DNA from: Mrakia gelida
Taxonomy: Eukaryota; Basidiomycota; Tremellomycetes; Cystofilobasidiales; Mrakiaceae
Direction: 5' to 3'
Assembly: GCA_024345305.1 (NCBI GenBank)
Contig: BRON01000003.1
Location: forward strand, 1,860,001 to 1,924,000
Length of the DNA: 64,000 nucleotides
The notes below the pieces were generated by a model. It made no database searches, was not told the origin of the DNA, and saw only the letters and a program-made list of their open reading frames with translations. Below are positions 24,450 to 35,600 of the stretch, in pieces. Every line of letters begins with the position of its first letter. The first letter of the stretch is position 1. Both the position numbers and the translations under genes were made by a program.

Positions 24450-24662
24450 ATGCCTTACGTGGGTGCTCTCTCTTTCACGCCTTCACTCTCCCTCTTGGCT
24501 TCTTTGTCTGCTCTCCGAACGTCGAGCTGACCCTGCTTCTTGTTGTCTCCCTTTCCGTCTCCTCAGCAAGCCGAGTGCGAAGAGACCAGCCAGGTCTGTG
24601 AGGGATGCGACTGTGGAAAGGCCAACGCTGAGGGAGAGAGGCAGCAGCAGCAGAAGCAGTAG
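24450..24662 (+). CDS. 34-residue Cys-motif protein, metallothionein-like
   Basis: Two exons: ATG-CCT-TAC at 24450-24458, then a 108-bp intron with donor GTGGGT, branch GAGCTGACC and acceptor CTCAG, then 24567-24662 to TAG. The product begins MPYQAECEETSQVCEGCDCG and ends in a Gln-rich tail. It has four cysteines, three of them as C-x2-C-x-C, a spacing found in metal-thiolate proteins. There is no signal peptide or membrane segment. A cytosolic metal-binding role is inference; four Cys is few for a metallothionein. The CT-rich leader and clean splice signals support a real, probably well-expressed gene. Confidence 0.6.
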
Positions 24663-25560
24663 ACGTTCTCAGGAGGAGGAGGGGTGGGCAGATAAGGGGG
24701 TTCGCCGCGAGGGAACGACGGAGGACGAGGGATGGATGTCACGACCGTTAACGCTATATGCAGGTGCTGTTGAGGCCAGATGTCCGAGAGCGAAGTCGCG
24801 AAGGAAGCTAGAGAGAAACTTTCCGCCAATCAGATCTGAGGAATAGGCCCAGGGAAGAGAAAAGGGAAGGATCTAAAGACCGCGAGGCGCGTCGGCGGGA
24901 GCTCGACTCAGAGGGAAGTTGAGCACCTTCCTTCCTTTTCTTCCCAGCTTTCGACCTTCGATCTTCTTAGCTCTTAAATCTCGACCGATGAAAGCAAGAA
25001 GACCTCGAAGGATCAAGATGCAAGGAAAAAGCAGACTGAGGGCGAGCTCGTCGAGAAAACAAGCGCGTCTTCGAGCCGACCCCAAAAGTGCGAAGATTCG
25101 AGACAGAATCGAAGCAACGAATCCCCGGACATTTTCAGAGCTTCTGCTGGAGATTCTCAACTGGGAAGGACCTTGGACTTGGGGCAGGGAGTGCAGAGCA
25201 GAGGGGAACAACGCTGTCGCGACGGCTCTCGCGTTCTTCGCTCACACTTTTTCTCTCGGGAATTGCGGTCGGAGAAATAAAAAGGCTTTGTCTTGTGGGC
25301 TCGACTCTATGTGGATTCATCAAGCCCACCTCCTTCCTCTTGCAGTTCGATCGCAACGAAGGACTTCCCTGGGCGGGAGCGCAGAGGACGAGATCGAACT
25401 CTCCTTCGGCGGCGAGCTCCCTCGTCTTCCCCTTCACGCCCACCTTCCTCCCCCTCCCCTGGTCGCCAATCTTTCTCCCCCTCCCTCTCTCCCCACCCTT
25501 CGTCCCTCTCTCACATCACCCTCGCTAGGTTCTGGATAATCGCTCTATAACTCTCTCAAC
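24663..25560. other. Intergenic region
   Basis: This 898-bp region lies between two rightward genes. The last 170 bp are very C/T-rich and probably the leader and core promoter of the following membrane protein. No gene is seen. Confidence 0.4.
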
Positions 25561-27855
25561 ATGGCCGCTTGCGTGAGTGTTTTTCCCTCTCTTCTCCATC
25601 CGGCAGACGGACTCATCCCTCCCTCCATTCTTCCTTCTCTGTCCGTTTTCTCATGCTGACTCTCGTCTCTTATGGTTCCGTGATCTTAACAGACTCCCGA
25701 AGCTACCTCTACGGTCTTCTCTTCGTCCTTGTTCACCTCCCTCATCCCTACGACCTCCACGATAACGAGCTTCAGTGTCTCTCCCTCAACATCGCTGCAA
25801 GAAATCACCCTGGCCTCGACTGTCAACGGGAGCATCACCGTTTCGGTCTCGACACGGACGAATGTCGTGACGCTGTCTGTTCCAGTCCTGGATACGACCG
25901 TCTTGACTCGAACGAGTGTGGGAACGAGGTGAGTTCGGGGAGAAGAGCGAAGGGAAAAAGCTGAGCTTCGAGCTCGGAGCATTGGTCGTCTGCTCGTATT
26001 CTCACGCGTAGTGGTGAAAGGTGGATGGTAGCAGGGTGCTTACGTAGACGCGTCAAATGCTCTTGGAGTGTCCTCAACTCCAAGGGAGGAGATTGTCTCC
26101 CGAGGAAGGGAGGGAGGGAGCGAAGAACGGAAGGGCGAGGGCTGAAGGATCGACGCCTCCCTTTTGTCACTAGCACGATGTGCTTCCTGGAAGCTTTAAC
26201 GCGTCCGATTAGTCACTACTCTGCTACCAGACCTTTGTCTAAGCTTCCACCACATCGCATCTCTTCTTTCAGCTCAGAAGAAGATCGAAGCTGACCTCCT
26301 GTTTTCCCTTCCCTTTCATGTTCCTGCTTCAGCGTCATCCCAATCTCGACCCTCTTCTCCTCTTGCCCTGTCACTTCCTCTACGACCACCTCCTCCACCC
26401 CTTCCACCACCTCCTCCCTCGTAACTTCCAGCTCCGCCGCTCCCTCTTCTTCCATCCCCTCTTCATCGGCCTCCGCCTCTCTCACCTCTTCCGCCGAATC
26501 GTCAACAACTTCGAGCGCGTCCCTCGCCTCGAGCTCAGGCACCCAAACGAGTTTCACGACCATCTTCTACACGTCCTACGTCTACACTGACGGAGCGACC
26601 AGTGGAGTGAGTTTGAGCATCCGTTATCCGTTTCTGGTCGAAGAAGAGGGAGGTCTCGACCCGCGAAGGGACGAGAAGCGAATCGCACGCTGACCCGTCG
26701 TCTTCTCGTCTCTCTTTCCTCCCCAGGTCCTCGTGGCTTCTGGAAAGGCGTTAGCATCAACCAAGTCTGGACCCAACTCTGGGGCTATCGCTGGTGGAGT
26801 CGTCGGAGGGATCGTCGTGCGTCCTCTCTCTTTTCTGTTCTCGGTTCTGCTCCTCTCCCCTTTCGCCGCGACTGACTCCTTCGTTCTCCCTTTCGCTCTC
26901 TTTACGTATCATACATCAGGGTCTCGCTCTCATCGCCACTGCCCTCTTCCTCTTCTTCCGAAAGAAGAAGTCCCAGCGACGACACTCAGCCGCGTTCAAG
27001 GACGTCAACATCTTCGACCCGACGACGCAGGAGAAGCCTCTCCCCGCTGCCCCCGTCGGAGCCGCTGCTGGTCGAAGGACGAGCTTCCTCGGAGGCGCTG
27101 GAGGAGGAGGGAACGGAGCCAGGAGGACGAGTGCGACTGCTGGAGACGGAGGACTTTGGGGAGGAGGAGCTGCCGCTGGAGGTGCGATTGCGGGAGGAGG
27201 ATTGGGCTCTGCAGGAAGGAACGAGTTCCGAGAGTCTATGGAGGATGAGAACAGCGCCTTCGGAGGTGGAAGGATCGATCCTTGTGAGTCTTCTCGATCG
27301 TTTTCTGACCTCGAACGCGTCGAGTCGAGTTTTCGTTGCCGACGCGTTTCGCCTTCTTTCCTTCTCCTTCCTTCCATCTCAGATGCCTACAACCCCTCTC
27401 CCAACGCTCCTCCTGTCCTCCCCATGCCAACTCCTTCGGAATACAACCCCAACGCCTACAACTCCTACGACAACGGTCCCACCTCTCCCTCTCCCTCTCA
27501 ACGTCAATCCTACAACAACCAACATCAACAACCTCCCCTCTCCCCTCAACACCAGCCCCACCTCTCACCTCACGAAGGAGCCTACGCCTCCGCACCCACC
27601 TGGGGCTCAGGCTTCGTCGGATCCTCCTCGCAGTACAGCGGAGGAGCAGGTCCTTCCTCCTCAGGCCACGGTCACCCCCTTCCCAACGCTCCTCACTTCC
27701 CTTCAGCCATGCCCGCTACTGCGTCGTTGGCGAGCGTCAAGCAAGCTGAGGCGGAGGCTGCTCGAGCTGCTGCTGAGCAAGGAAGGGGAGGCTCGGTGCT
27801 CGTTCATGAGGACGGAGGAAGGATGGACGGAGACGCGCCTCCAAGCTACAACTAG
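25561..27855 (+). CDS. Ser/Thr-rich single-pass membrane protein
   Basis: The first coding exon is 12 nt (MAAC). Later exons encode about 150 residues of Ser/Thr/Val-rich sequence (TSTVFSSSLFTSLIPTTST; TSSTTTSSTPSTTSSLVTSS), expected to be O-mannosylated. Next come TSGSSTVL-type spacer sequence and one membrane span (GAIAGGVVGGIV, intron, GLALIATALFLFF) with the stop-transfer RKKKSQRRH. The tail is Gly/Ala-rich, then Pro/Asn/Tyr/Gln-rich (SPNAPPVLPMPTPSEYNPN), and ends DGDAPPSYN. The PPSY near the C-terminus could bind WW domains of Rsp5-type ubiquitin ligases. The design resembles fungal wall-stress sensors of Mid2/Wsc type, but no WSC domain is present and no classical signal peptide is seen. 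Function is therefore inferred. Confidence 0.7.
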
Positions 27856-28300
27856 ACGGAAGGCAGGACGTGGTCTCTCATTTATCGGTCTAGCTGGTCT
27901 GGTTCTTTAATTTCTCTCTCTTGCTCTTGCTCTCGCTCTTGTTCTTAGTGTTTTTGTTTTGTTTCTCGCTCGTTGAGAAGGAGGAGGAGTTCGACTCGAT
28001 CTTTTGTCAGTTTGTTCATTCGCTTGTTCCTCGGTATATTTGCTCAGCGGGAGCGCCACCTCGACCCTCTATACATCAGCAGGGCGAGGAGTCCTTCCGT
28101 TCTCGTACGTCGTTATCTATCTATCCATCTCGGTTTACCCTATCGCTCGTTCTCGATCTATATCAATACAATGCTTTCTTTCGCGTCCTCTGCTTCCTCC
28201 GCCCCGTCTGAGCATCGAGACAACTTTGACGAGACACCTTTTGCGCAGCTACATATACTAAGATTGTCGTAGATACTCTCTCGTCCCTCTCCTCCTTTCC
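27856..28300. other. Convergent 3' region
   Basis: This 445-bp region lies between two genes that end towards each other. It is T/C-rich with no gene seen. Confidence 0.4.
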
Positions 28301-29960
28301 CTACTTGCTCGAACTCACTCCCCAATCCTTCCCCATCATCTCGTTGCTCTCGCCTTCCCCTTCGTCGACGAGCTTCGCAGCTTGCTCCAATCCCGAGACC
28401 GGAAGACGGACGACCTCCTCCTCCTTAGACGACGACGACGACGAGGGTGGCCAAGGGACGTGAGAAGGGAGGAGACCGAGTTGAGAGAGGAGAGTCGCTT
28501 GATCCCACCAAATCCGTTCCGACGAGAGACGATCTCCTCGAAGCGTGACGACGGACATCATGGGAAGTCGAACTTTGACGTCGATAGGTGGGATCCCAGG
28601 AGCTGATGAAAACGACGCGAAGGAGGAAGAGGATCAGTCCGAGTCGAGTCAAGTCGTCGCGTCGACGAGGGAAGAAGGCGAGCAGTCGACGATTCACTCA
28701 CCCAGCCAGTCCATCATCCGATCGTGGGTGAACTCCATGATGAATCTGCGTCGAATTAAATCGAGAAACGGGGACGTCAGCGAAGGTGAAATGAAAAAGC
28801 TCGCGACGCGACGCGTTCAAACTCACTCGTCAACGACCTGTTCGGGCGCGTAAAAGCAGAGTCAGAAACCCCATCAAGGCCGAAAGTGTGATCAGAAGAC
28901 TCACGGTGTTCACTCCTACAGTCCGACTGAGAGTGACGAGCTGGGTGTCGTCGGGGTTAGCGAAGATGAAGTGGTCGGTGTAGAAGGCAGTCAAGGCGAC
29001 GCGTCCGATCCCACCAGTGAGCGTAGGGACGTGATTGACGTAAGGCTCGGCGACCATGGTCTATCAGCAGAAGAAAACGCGAAGCGCCGATCAGCTACGA
29101 AGGAGAAGAGAAGAGAAGGCGGTCTGAACGAACGGCCATCGTCTTCTCGACTGAACGCTCTCCGAACTCGTACAGCTGGAGAAGAGAGGCGAGTAAAGGC
29201 AAGAGTCAGAGACGTCGAGGAAACAAAGAACGAATAGAGCTGGACTCACGCAGTGCTCCTCCCACAGAGCTTCCAGATCGAACTCTGGTCCACCGAGGGC
29301 CTTCCTCAACAGCCCCAAACTCCTCCCATGGCACAAACCAGCCTCCTGAGCCCTGTACTCGTCGACATCTCCAGGTAGTACGAACCTCGAAGAGGCTGCT
29401 GACGGGTAGATGAAGGTCTTCCCGAGGGAATCAGGCGATCTACTGGGAGCCTTGTCCTTCGAGGGATGAACGTGTTCGATCCAAGGGAGCTCGAGCTCAT
29501 CTCCTCCGAACGACCTGACTTCCCCGAACGACACCAACCCCAGCACACCCAGCCCAGTAGCTCCCTCTCCCTTCATCAGACCCATGAGCTCCTCCCTCAG
29601 CTCGTCGTCATAGCAGACGATCCCGAACCCACTCGGCTCCATCATCAGAACGCTGACCTCCTCCCTCGCCAGCAACACCTCCCCTCCTTTGCGAACGCAC
29701 TCCTCCACGCTCTTCCAAGCAGCTCCTTCTTCTCGAGGACGGCATTCGAGAACGGTAAACCCTTCCTCGGCCCATTTTTGGAGTGGAGGAGGGTCGATGG
29801 GACGTCGATGATTCGAAGGAAGAGGAGGGTAAGACGAGAGGGGAGGGAGGAGGAGGAGAAGAGGCGGACCAGTCGAGCGATAGGTTAGAGGAGGTTGAAG
29901 GGTTGATGAAGGTGCGATTTCGATGGAAGGAGCTGAAGGGAGGGGTAGAGGTGATGCCAT
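28301..29960 (-). CDS. Dienelactone hydrolase / SnoaL-like protein
   Basis: The first exon gives about 230 residues starting MASPLPLPSAPSIEIAPSS. A hydrophobic strand (PPLLLLLPPLSSYPPL), GFTVLECRP, GFGIVCYDDELREEL and GLGVLGLVSFGE follow, as in the alpha/beta fold of fungal carboxymethylenebutenolidase (dienelactone hydrolase)-like proteins. Later exons carry the SnoaL/NTF2-like part that often follows in fungi: TMVAEPYVNHVPTLTGGIGR, ANPDDTQLVTLSRTVGV, VVDEFIMEFTH and RIWWDQATLLSQLGLLP. The stop is at 28301. The hydrolase half lacks an obvious G-x-C/S-x-G nucleophile elbow in what I could read, so catalytic activity is uncertain. Likely cytosolic. Confidence 0.65.
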
Positions 29961-30459
29961 GTCGACTTCGAGAGGTCTGTCGAGAGAGTGAGCGTTTGGA
30001 GAGAGGAAAGGAAAAAGAGGTTGAGCTTCGAAGCATGGAGGAAACGGACAAGTCCGCGTCCGTGACCGACGGATCTGCTCTCTTTCTGTGTTTAAATCTT
30101 CATCTGGCCCCTTCGGCAGTCAGCTTTGGAAAGCTTCAGATGGAAATTTTGGATCTGACACCCGAGAAAGAGCGAGGTTCAGGCAGATCCACGCGAGCAA
30201 GACGGCCCTCGAAATCGTCGAGCTCACATCTCCCTCCCTCCTTTGCTCCAACCCCCTCTCTCCCTAGTCCGAACCTTCTGCTCAGCACAGCTTCTCATCG
30301 AGCAGCGTGCTTCCGTCGACCTTATCGGAGACCGGCAATCCATACATCCTGTTCAGGTTAATCCAAATCCAGCGGTGACAGACTCTCGCTCTCTGTCCTC
30401 TTGTTCTCCTCTCAACCACCATTGTCTCTCTCTCCCTCCCCCTCCGTTCTACCTGCTGC
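29961..30459. promoter_or_regulatory. Divergent promoter region
   Basis: This 499-bp region is shared by the leftward hydrolase-like gene and the rightward membrane glycoprotein gene. The right half is C/T-rich, as in many leaders here. No clear TATA or RNA gene is seen. Confidence 0.4.
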
Positions 30460-32188
30460 ATGGCTGCTCCAGTGGAAACCTCGCATCCACCTCCCTACGG
30501 AACGGATCACTCGCCAGCGTACGAGCTTCAGGAGAGGCCCAGCGTCCCTCGAGCTCAAAGCTCGACTCAAACCTTCGACGACGCAACCATCGAGAGTTGT
30601 GCTCCCAAACCACCTCCTCGCAAGTTCGTCTGGACTCTGAGGATCAAGATATGGCTAGGAGTCGCTCTGCTTGCGCTTGCTGGTCTTCTGGCTGCTATGA
30701 TCTGGCTAGGAGTGACGAGGAAGAGGGAGAAGGATCAAACCTGGCCAGCAAACCTCTCGCTCGCGACCTCGAGCGTCGAACCTTGGGTTTGTGCTTCTTT
30801 CACTCGTTCTTGGTCTGTCCCCTCTCGAGCGAACTCCTGCTGACTCTCTTTTCGATCCTGTTTGTTCATCAGGTCCCTTCGTCTCCCATTCCAGCCGACG
30901 GAACCTTCATCGCGCCCTTCAACTTCTCCTCGCCAACCTCCTCCTACATCCCCTCCTCCGACCGACAGACCGACTCGAACTACACCATCCTCTCCTCCTC
31001 CTCCCAAACCTTCAAGCTCAGCACTAACCCAGTCCTCTTCATCAAGGTCCTCGGGAGTCACTCCACGCAGATCACGATCTTTCAAGCGGACAACCTCTCA
31101 ATCTCGGACCACGTCGTCGATGTCAAGGCTTTCTGGAGGGTTCCAGACCCCTCCGACGAGACTTCTTCGATGGCTTTGGGAGTGGAGGAGCTCTCGAGGA
31201 CGTCGGGTGGAATGTACTACGACGGAGACGGTCAGGCTGGGGTGATCTTGCAAGTGAGTTCGGAGCGGTGAGGTCTGAGGAGACGCGTCTCCTGATCGAA
31301 TCGAGCAGAGCCTGACCGTCTTGCCCCCCTTCGATCCATCTCAGACCTCGTCAGATGCCGTATACCAACCCACTCTCTGGTCCTCGGGTCTTGCAGGCGA
31401 GGGAAACAACACTCTCGTCTTCAACGTCACCGTCACCCTGGCTCCCTCTTTCTACGTCAGCAACCTCAGCATCTTCGCCGAACCGGATGCGACGGTCATC
31501 CTCTGGAATCTGTCTACTATTAGCATCGGAACCATTGACATCCGAGCACCCCGAGGCTTCATCGACAGCGAAATCGTGAGTCGCGACGCGTCTCCTCCTT
31601 CGTCCGTTCTCCTCCCCGTTCTTCTTCCCCGCTCATTCGAGTTTCATATCTTCGCAGAACACGACCGCTCAGGATATTCACATCTTTGCCGGGCACTGGA
31701 TCCTCGGCACCTGGAACACCTACCAATCCCTCTCCTTTCTCTGTCGAAAGGCAATCCAAATAACCCTCAACTTCCTCTCCTCTCCATCTCGCTCCACCTC
31801 CACTCCCCCCTTCTCCACCACCCTCATCACCAAGGGCCTCGATGGAGACATGGAAGGATCCATCTACGCCAACGTCACCTCCCTCCCCTCCACCTCCAAC
31901 CTCAACTTCAACGCCGTCGCGCTCAACTCGACCGTCCAGGTTTCCTTCCCGAAACAGACCTTCCAAGGGAGCTGGAACGTCGCGACGAACACGGAAACAG
32001 CTCGAGCGATCGTCACCGAAGAGGGGGAAGATGGTTCGTTCCAGCGTTGGAACGAAGACGGGCGGACAAGCTGGAAGGGAGAGACGACGGTGGGTGGGTC
32101 GAAGGGAGGAAGCGGGAAGATCGAGTTGGATGCTGGGGAGGGCGTGCTTTATCTTGCGTTTGGGGACTTCGTACCGTACAGCTACTAG
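30460..32188 (+). CDS. N-glycosylated single-pass membrane protein
   Basis: Four exons (30460 to about 30784, 30874-31252, 31346-31575, 31658-32188) join in frame. The first about 65 residues are Pro-rich and lack a signal peptide (MAAPVETSHPPPYG; APKPPPRKFVWTLRIK). One membrane span follows (IWLGVALLALAGLLAAMIWLGV) with a basic flank TRKREK. The remaining about 400 residues would face outside or the lumen and hold many N-x-S/T sites (NFSS, NYTI, NLSI, NNTL, NVTV, NTTA, NVTS). That side is beta-rich with repeated SIGTIDI and LTITL-like strands. This suits a type II membrane glycoprotein. The family is not recognised. The PPPY motif at the N-terminus may bind WW domains. Confidence 0.7.
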
Positions 32189-32610
32189 CTCAGTTAGAGC
32201 TTAGACTTTCTCTTTACGATTCACGCCTTGCTACGACTTTGATGTTTTCATGACGAACTGGAAACGACGACGAGACGACGCGTCAACTCGCCCTCCGGCC
32301 GTTCCCGTCCCTCTCCCCAGTCGACATCGAGGGAAAAACAGGTCGTACGATCGTTAAGATAAGGGTAAACGTATGAGAGAGAGCAAAGGGCATGAAAAGT
32401 AAAGGTACGGGACAAAACTGAAGGTCCGTTGGAGAAGAAGAGGAAAGAGAAACGAGCCGAGCGTGTCCCACGAGCGAGAGCTTTTGTCTAGGGGAAGGAG
32501 TTTGCGAAACCGAGCGTGCACGGAAGAAAGGGCGTGAAGGGTAGGTACAAAGGGAGGAGATTAAAGTTAAGAACAGGTGGAGAGCAAGACGAGGGAGGGA
32601 AGAGGGTCAA
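32189..32610. other. Convergent 3' region
   Basis: This 422-bp region lies between two genes ending towards each other. One GACGCGTC palindrome sits at 32277. No gene is seen. Confidence 0.4.
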
Positions 32611-35600
32611 TCAAGCCGTCGACGACTCGTCCTCGTTGAGATCGACGGAGAGCCGACGGGGAGCTGGTCGTTCGAGGGGTGTTTCGAGGATCTGGTAAGG
32701 TCGACAAAATTACCAAGGCGAGAGACAGGGTTCAAAAAAGGGGGAAGGGCGAGTCAGTTGCGATCTCGATCTCGAACTTCGAACGCGTCTCTTCCCTCGC
32801 TCGCGAAAGACAAGACTCGACTCACCTCCTTCCTCAACTCCTCCCCACTGACTTCCTCCTCCTCATCATCCTCGAGCGCCAACAAAGCCGCTCCCTTCCT
32901 GAACACCTCCCCTTCCTCCTCCGTCCAGTTCGTGCTCTTCTCCGTCGTCGGCGAACTTTCCACCACCGTCTCGCCTCCCTCTCCCTCTCCCTCGACCGTC
33001 AAGAACTCCCCTCTCCCAGCGGTCTCGGTCTTGTTCTCGACGCGGTCACCGTTCGAGCTCGCGTTGACGTCGAACATCGCGACAGCGGGACTGGGAGGGA
33101 GAGGGATGTTGAACGTGTGTTGACGAGGGTTGGCCGTCAACTCCTCTGCGTCGGAGTCCTCCTCCTCGGTGTCGGAGTCGGCGATGCTGAAGCTTGGGGA
33201 GGTGATGGATTCGACGGCGTCTGGGCGACGGGAGGAGGTGGTTGGGGTGGAGGGTTGGCGAATGGAGGAGGAGGAGGTTTGGATGAAGGAGAGTGGAGTG
33301 GGAGCGTGGTGTTGCGACGAGGGAGACGAGGAGGATATCCGAGAGGTAGGTGTTGGAGTAGAGAGGAGGGTGTTGTTGGTGGCGGAAGAAGGAGCTTGTC
33401 GACCGTTGTTGGTAGGAGTATTGTTGGTCTCCGAGGTGAGTCTCCGAATCGGCGCGTTCCCGCTCTCGTCCGCACTAGCGACCTTGATCCCCTTCTCCAA
33501 CTGACTCGACAACCTATCCACCAGCCCCAACAGCACCTGCAGCCTATCCCCGTCCGTCGTGCCCTGAACGATCTCCTCCAGACGTTCCCTCAGCACCTTC
33601 CCCTTCTCGATCAACGTCCGCATCTCCTCCATCACGACTCCCAAGCTGGCTTGGATCTCCATCGACTCGTCGAGGGACTGGATGACCTCCTCGGCGGAGG
33701 TGATGACTTCCGAAGGGGAGAGTTCGAAGACGGCTGTACGAGCGATTCCGGCGGGGGTGGAGGCGGAGGCGTTGGCTTCGGCGAGAGCTCGAGCTTCGTC
33801 GGATTCCTTGACGGAGCGAGCGATGAGGGATTTTTGAATGGGTCCCCAGACGGCTAGACGAGCGGCTTTGGAGGTAGACTTTTGTTGAGCGAGTTCGGTG
33901 TTTCTGTTGAGAGAAAGAGAAGGGAGAAGGTCAGCTCGCGAAATTCGCATCGCAAGGGAGAGACGCAATTCAAACGAACCGGATGCAGCTCTGTTTCGTT
34001 CCAGCCAACGGACGAAGAAGTTCAATCAGTACCCAGCCTCACTTCAACAGAATCACAAGCTACGACCGACTCACCTGCAGAATATCCTGACTCAAACTCG
34101 CCACGTCCTCGTTGTTCAAAGGGATGCTCAGATCCAAGCACCTCAACAATCGATTACTCCTCAGACCAACCGCGAGGGCCATGATCCCAGCGACCTCGAT
34201 CCCTCCGTTCTCCGTAAGGTCGAGATGAAGGAGGTGTCGAGCTTCAGGGAGGAACTCAGCGAGAGCGATGGCTCCTTCGGTGGAGAGGGAGGTGTCGGTG
34301 AGGAAGAGTCGTTTGAGATTCGAGTTGATCGTGAAGGCTGTTCGGAGGGTGGTGATCTGGAGGAGGGTTGGGTGGGGGTGGGAAGAGAGAGGGAGGAAGA
34401 GAAGAAGGAGAAGAGGGAAGGGAAAGGAGAGGGTCAGTCTCGACGCGTTTCTCGTTTCGTTCCTTGGACGACGACTCACTCCTTCCAACCCAGGTCCACA
34501 ACACGGGTTATGACTCAAATCCAACGTATCCAGCGTCGAGTTGTACTTCTGCAGACCCCACCAAAACGTTCTCAGTCAGCCCTCGTTCCCTCGTCCCTTC
34601 CCTTCTCGTTGCTCGCCAGACTCACCAAAGCCTCCGCGAGCGCAACCAACCCAGCGACGTCGATCTTGTTCTCCGCCAGGTTACACACTCTCAGCGTCCG
34701 GTTCCTCTTCAGTACTTGAGCAATGTATCCCACGCCGGCCTGCCAAAGCGCGAACACCCGAAAAAGTCAGCTCTCGTTTCCTCCCTTCCCTCGTTCCCTC
34801 GTTCGTTCTCGCACTCAACTCACCCTCAAATCATTCCCCTTCAAATCCAACGTCACCAACTTCCCACACCTCATCACGTCGTCCAAGCTCCTCACTCGAC
34901 TCTGCATCATCGTCGCTCCAGCCAAACTCCCTCCCACCGTCTGCGCCTGCTTCGTCGCGTTCGCCTGCTGAAGACGAAGGAGCTCCTCGTTCTCCTCGTC
35001 GTCGCTCCCATCGGGGGTGTCGAGACTGTACCCAGCAGGCAAGGTCCGTTTCGTGACTCCTCCAGCGAGGTTGGTGGTGATTTGAGGGATGGGTTTCAAT
35101 GCTTCCTCGCCTCCGTCGTTTCCGTTCTCCTGCTGCTCGCGAATGGACGACGGCTCGGAGGGAAGTTGGGACTGGGACTGGGACTGGATGGAGGAAGCGG
35201 TTTGACGACGACGAGGAGTGTAGGCTGAGTAGGTTGTTGTGAGACCTGGACCGGGGTCGGATCCTCCTGTTGGGATGAGAGTGGAGGTGGTGGTGCCGTT
35301 GGTGGAGGAGGGAGGAGAAGGTTGCGAAGAGAATGGGTTCGAGGAGGTCTGGTGAGGTTGATCGGGGATGTCTTTGATCATGATGGCGAGAGCGACGCCT
35401 CCGAGGGAGGAGATCTTGTTCCGACGGAGGGAGATGTTGACGATGGTGGAGTTGCGGACTCCTTGAGCTGTGGTGAGCCGAGGAAGTGAAAGTGAGCTTC
35501 GAAAGAAGGGAGGGACGGACGCGAAGCTCAACAAAACGAAGACGTACCGAGCGACTCCAAACTCGATCCTCTCAGCCCACACCCATCCAACCTCAGCGTA

